DNA from: Chloroflexi bacterium RIFCSPLOWO2_02_FULL_71_16
GTDB taxonomy: Bacteria; Chloroflexota; Limnocylindria; P2-11E
Assembly (NCBI GenBank): GCA_001795345.1
Contig: MGON01000053.1
Location: forward strand, 1,552-25,501
DNA: 23,950 nt
Reading direction: 5' to 3'
Positions 21,751 through 23,950 of the stretch are shown one piece after another; the first letter of the stretch is position 1; each line of letters starts with the position of its first letter. The notes below the pieces were generated by a model. That model was not told the origin of the DNA. It worked only from the letters and a program-made list of their open reading frames with translations, and ran no database searches. The position numbers and the translations under genes were made by a program.

Positions 21751-23415
21751 TTGACTCCTCCGCTTCGGGTCATTCCGCTGGGCGGCGTCGGCGAGGTGGG
21801 GAAGAACATGATGGCCCTCGAGCTCGGTGACGACATCATCGTCATCGACACCGGCCTCATGTTCCCGGACGAGGAGATGCTCGGCATCGACCTCGTCATC
21901 CCCGACATCACCTACCTCAAGGAGCGGCGCCGGAGCGTGCGCGCGATCCTCATGACCCACGGGCACGAGGACCACGTCGGAGCCCTGCCGTACGTCCTGC
22001 GCGATCTCCCCGATGTCCCCGTGTACGGGACCAAGCTGACCCTGGGCCTCATCCGCACCAAGCTGAAGGAGCACCGCCTCGCGGAGCGGACGAAGCTGCT
22101 CGAGATCGTGACCGGCAGGCCCTTCACGGTCGGTCCGTTCGAAGCGAACGCGTACGACGTGTGCCACAGCATCCCCGACGCGGTCGGCTTCACCATCGAC
22201 ACCTCGTACGGCACGATCGTGCACTCCGGCGACTGGAAGTTCGACCACACCCCGGTGGACGGGCGGCAGACGGACTTCGCGCGCCTCTCCGCCATCGCCG
22301 CGAAAGGAGTGCTGCTGCTCCTCTCCGACTCGACGCGCGCGGAGACGGCCGGGTACACGCCGTCCGAGCGGCACGTGGGCGAGATCCTCGAGGGGATCAT
22401 GGCCCGGGCCTCGGGCCGCTTCATAACCACGACCTTCGCCTCGAACATCTCGCGGATCAAGCAGATCGTGGACATCGCCGCCGCCTGGGGCCGCAAGACC
22501 GCGATCATCGGCCGCTCCATGGAGAACTACACGCGGACCGCGCGCGAGCTCGGCTACTTCGACGTGCCCGCGGGGTCGCTCGTCCATCCGGGCGAGATCG
22601 GCAAGCTGCCGGACGACCAGATCTGCATCATCACCACCGGCAGCCAGGGGGAGCCGACCAGCGCGCTCTCGCGTATGGCCCTGGGCGACCACCGCCATGT
22701 GGCGGTGAAGGAAGGCGACACCGTGGTCATGTCGTCGAGCCCCATCCCCGGCAACGAGGAGCTGGTGACGCGCACCGTCGACAACCTCTTCAAGCTCGGC
22801 GCGGAGGTCGTCTACGAGCCGCACACGCGGCCCCACGTGTCCGGCCACGCCAGCCAGGAGGAGCTGAAGCTGCTCCTGAACATCCTTCGGCCGATGCACT
22901 TCGTCCCGATCCACGGCGAGTACCGCATGCTCGTGCGCCACGCGCGCCTGGCCATCGACCTCGGCGTCGCGCCGGAACGCGCCTTCGTGATGACCAACGG
23001 CGACGTGCTCCGGTTCGACGAGAAGGGGGCGCGGCTCGACGCCCGCGTCCACTCCGGGCAGGTCTACGTCGATGGTCTCGGGGTGGGCGACGTGACCCAG
23101 AGCGTCATGCGCGACCGCTGGTCGATCGGCAGCGACGGCATCTTCCTGATCGTCCTGTCCATCGACCGGCAGACCGGCCAGGTCGTGGCGGGTCCCGACA
23201 TCGTCACGAAGGGCTTCGTGCCGGAGGAGGACGCGGCGGACCTGATCGAGGGCTCCAAGCAGCGGATCGCCGACGGCCTGCGGCAGGCACAGACGGGCGA
23301 GCATCTCGCCGAGGTGTCCGCCCTCCGCGACGAGATCCACGCCACCGTGAGCTCGTACCTGTACGAGCGCACGAAGCGCCGACCGATGGTCATCCCGGTC
23401 CTGATGCAGCTCTAG
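21751..23415 (+). CDS. rnj: Ribonuclease J
   Basis: 554 residues, normal for RNase J, a metallo-beta-lactamase/beta-CASP nuclease with 5'-to-3' exo- and endonuclease activity on RNA. The metal motif is HGHEDHVG (70-77). Further motifs are CHSIPDAVG, HSGDWKFDHTPVDG and SDSTRAETAGYTPSE. The beta-CASP part has TTTFASNISRIKQ and ITTGSQGEPTSALSRMA, and PIHGEYRML lies near 385. The C-terminal domain runs to VIPVLMQL. The start is a TTG at 21751 (MTPPLRVIPLGGVGEVGKNM); the next in-frame ATG would remove conserved residues. No Shine-Dalgarno is visible and repeat copy E lies directly upstream. Three hairpins follow before ftsK. Confidence 0.96.
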   Translation: MTPPLRVIPLGGVGEVGKNMMALELGDDIIVIDTGLMFPDEEMLGIDLVIPDITYLKERRRSVRAILMTHGHEDHVGALPYVLRDLPDVPVYGTKLTLGLIRTKLKEHRLAERTKLLEIVTGRPFTVGPFEANAYDVCHSIPDAVGFTIDTSYGTIVHSGDWKFDHTPVDGRQTDFARLSAIAAKGVLLLLSDSTRAETAGYTPSERHVGEILEGIMARASGRFITTTFASNISRIKQIVDIAAAWGRKTAIIGRSMENYTRTARELGYFDVPAGSLVHPGEIGKLPDDQICIITTGSQGEPTSALSRMALGDHRHVAVKEGDTVVMSSSPIPGNEELVTRTVDNLFKLGAEVVYEPHTRPHVSGHASQEELKLLLNILRPMHFVPIHGEYRMLVRHARLAIDLGVAPERAFVMTNGDVLRFDEKGARLDARVHSGQVYVDGLGVGDVTQSVMRDRWSIGSDGIFLIVLSIDRQTGQVVAGPDIVTKGFVPEEDAADLIEGSKQRIADGLRQAQTGEHLAEVSALRDEIHATVSSYLYERTKRRPMVIPVLMQL

Positions 23416-23490
23416 GCGGCAGAGCCGCCGAGAGCTGCGAAGCAGCCTTAGCCTTTACGCGGGGGCGTGCCGCCCCGCAGGCACCCCCTG
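23415..23490 (+). other. Three tandem hairpins between rnj and ftsK
   Basis: First: GGCGGC, loop AGA, GCCGCC (23415-23429). Second: GCTGC, loop GAA, GCAGC (23434-23446), followed by a pyrimidine-rich CTTAGCCTTTAC. Third: GGGG, bulged C, GTGCC, 8-nt loop, GGCAC, CCCC (about 23460-23490). None has a proper T run. The series probably ends or protects the rnj transcript. Confidence 0.65.
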
Positions 23491-23506
23491 CGAGTATTGG
23501 AGATAC

Positions 23507-23950
23507 ATGAGGAACGGGAAGCGCACCTCGCGTCGCGGTGCCGTGCCCGCGACCGCCGCCCCGGAGCGGGAGCTGCGCGGCGAGATCGCGGCGATCGCGG
23601 TGCTCGCCTTCGCCGCCCTCTCCCTCGTGGCCATCGTGACCGGCCAGGGGCAGATCCTGGGCTGGTGGCGGGCGGTCCTGGTGGGGCTGCTCGGCGCCGG
23701 CGCGGCGCTGGTCCCGCTGGTGCTGGGCCTGTTCGCCGCCGCCTTCTGGTGGCCGGCTCTGCGCGGCGCCCTGCTCATGCCGCTGCTCGGCGGGACCCTG
23801 GCGGTCCTGGCCCTGCTCGGCATAGCCGAGGTCGCCTTCGCGGCACCCGGCACGACGGGAGCGGGCGGCGGCATCGGTCGGGGCGTGGGCCGCGGCCTGG
23901 AGGACCTCCTCGGCACGTGGGGCGCGCTCGTCGCGCTCATCGCGCTCTTC
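23507..23950 (+). CDS. ftsK: DNA translocase FtsK/SpoIIIE, N-terminal membrane part (3' truncated)
   Basis: The first 148 codons are present; the frame runs off the window. A basic start (MRNGKRTSRRG) precedes about four hydrophobic segments: IAAIAVLAFAALSLVAIV, AVLVGLLGAGAALVPLVLGL, LLMPLLGGTLAVLALLG and a last one beginning WGALVALIALF. Between the third and the last lies GGGIGRGVGRGLEDLLGTWGA, the Gly-rich spacer typical of FtsK N-termini. The motor domain lies outside, so the call rests on topology, that spacer and the common position beside rnj. FtsK moves chromosome ends through the division septum. GGAG lies four bases before the ATG. Confidence 0.82.
   Translation, partial: MRNGKRTSRRGAVPATAAPERELRGEIAAIAVLAFAALSLVAIVTGQGQILGWWRAVLVGLLGAGAALVPLVLGLFAAAFWWPALRGALLMPLLGGTLAVLALLGIAEVAFAAPGTTGAGGGIGRGVGRGLEDLLGTWGALVALIALF

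Overview
The window is a 23.95 kb stretch of a high-GC bacterial chromosome made almost entirely of conserved housekeeping genes. GTG and TTG starts are common, and Shine-Dalgarno sites are weak or absent at several genes. RNase J, MutS2, an EF-G-like paralogue and a 405-codon TyrRS with a C-terminal S4 domain suggest a non-proteobacterial lineage. A Chloroflexota lineage (Limnocylindria/Ellin6529-like) is my best guess and a deep actinobacterial relative the alternative. This placement rests on GC content, gene order and protein style only. I see no tRNA, rRNA, CRISPR array, insertion sequence or phage gene. No gap between genes exceeds 300 bases; the longest is 205 bases (9394-9598).

Layout. 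1-238: 3' end of a MutS2-type gene (Smr domain). 296-2788 (-): class A penicillin-binding protein, divergent by only 12 bp from tyrS (2801-4015). A TPR protein of unknown role (4041-5312) follows and meets, tail to tail, an EF-G-like GTPase on the minus strand (5309-7393). 7551-9393: yebC-ruvC-ruvA, closed by an intrinsic terminator. 9599-16795: a tightly packed nusA-ylxR-infB-rbfA-nrnA-truB cluster ending in a polytopic GT-C-type glycosyltransferase. 16816-21662: ribF-rpsO-pnp, then a methyltransferase and a family 4-like uracil-DNA glycosylase. 21751-23415: RNase J, then the 5' end of ftsK.

Most of the genes serve transcription elongation, translation initiation, ribosome maturation and RNA turnover (nusA, infB, rbfA, truB, rpsO, pnp, nrnA, rnj). 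yebC-ruvC-ruvA and the glycosylase serve DNA repair. rimP (usual neighbour of nusA) and ruvB (usual neighbour of ruvA) are absent from their expected places.

The most unusual signal is a dispersed, structured repeat of about 70-105 bp in five copies (about 7421-7524 minus, 9477-9582 plus, 11098-11171 plus, 13446-13550 plus, 21675-21749 minus). Each has a core hairpin (CCGGC, three bases, GCCGG) flanked by GAGCGAG-type words, then a second hairpin. In three copies the second stem shows compensatory base changes. Four of five copies sit in sense orientation 19-37 nt upstream of a start codon (EF-G-like, nusA, infB, nrnA). Two are translated, in different frames, as C-terminal tails of YlxR and RbfA. 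This looks like a mobile or amplified leader element selected at the nucleic-acid level.
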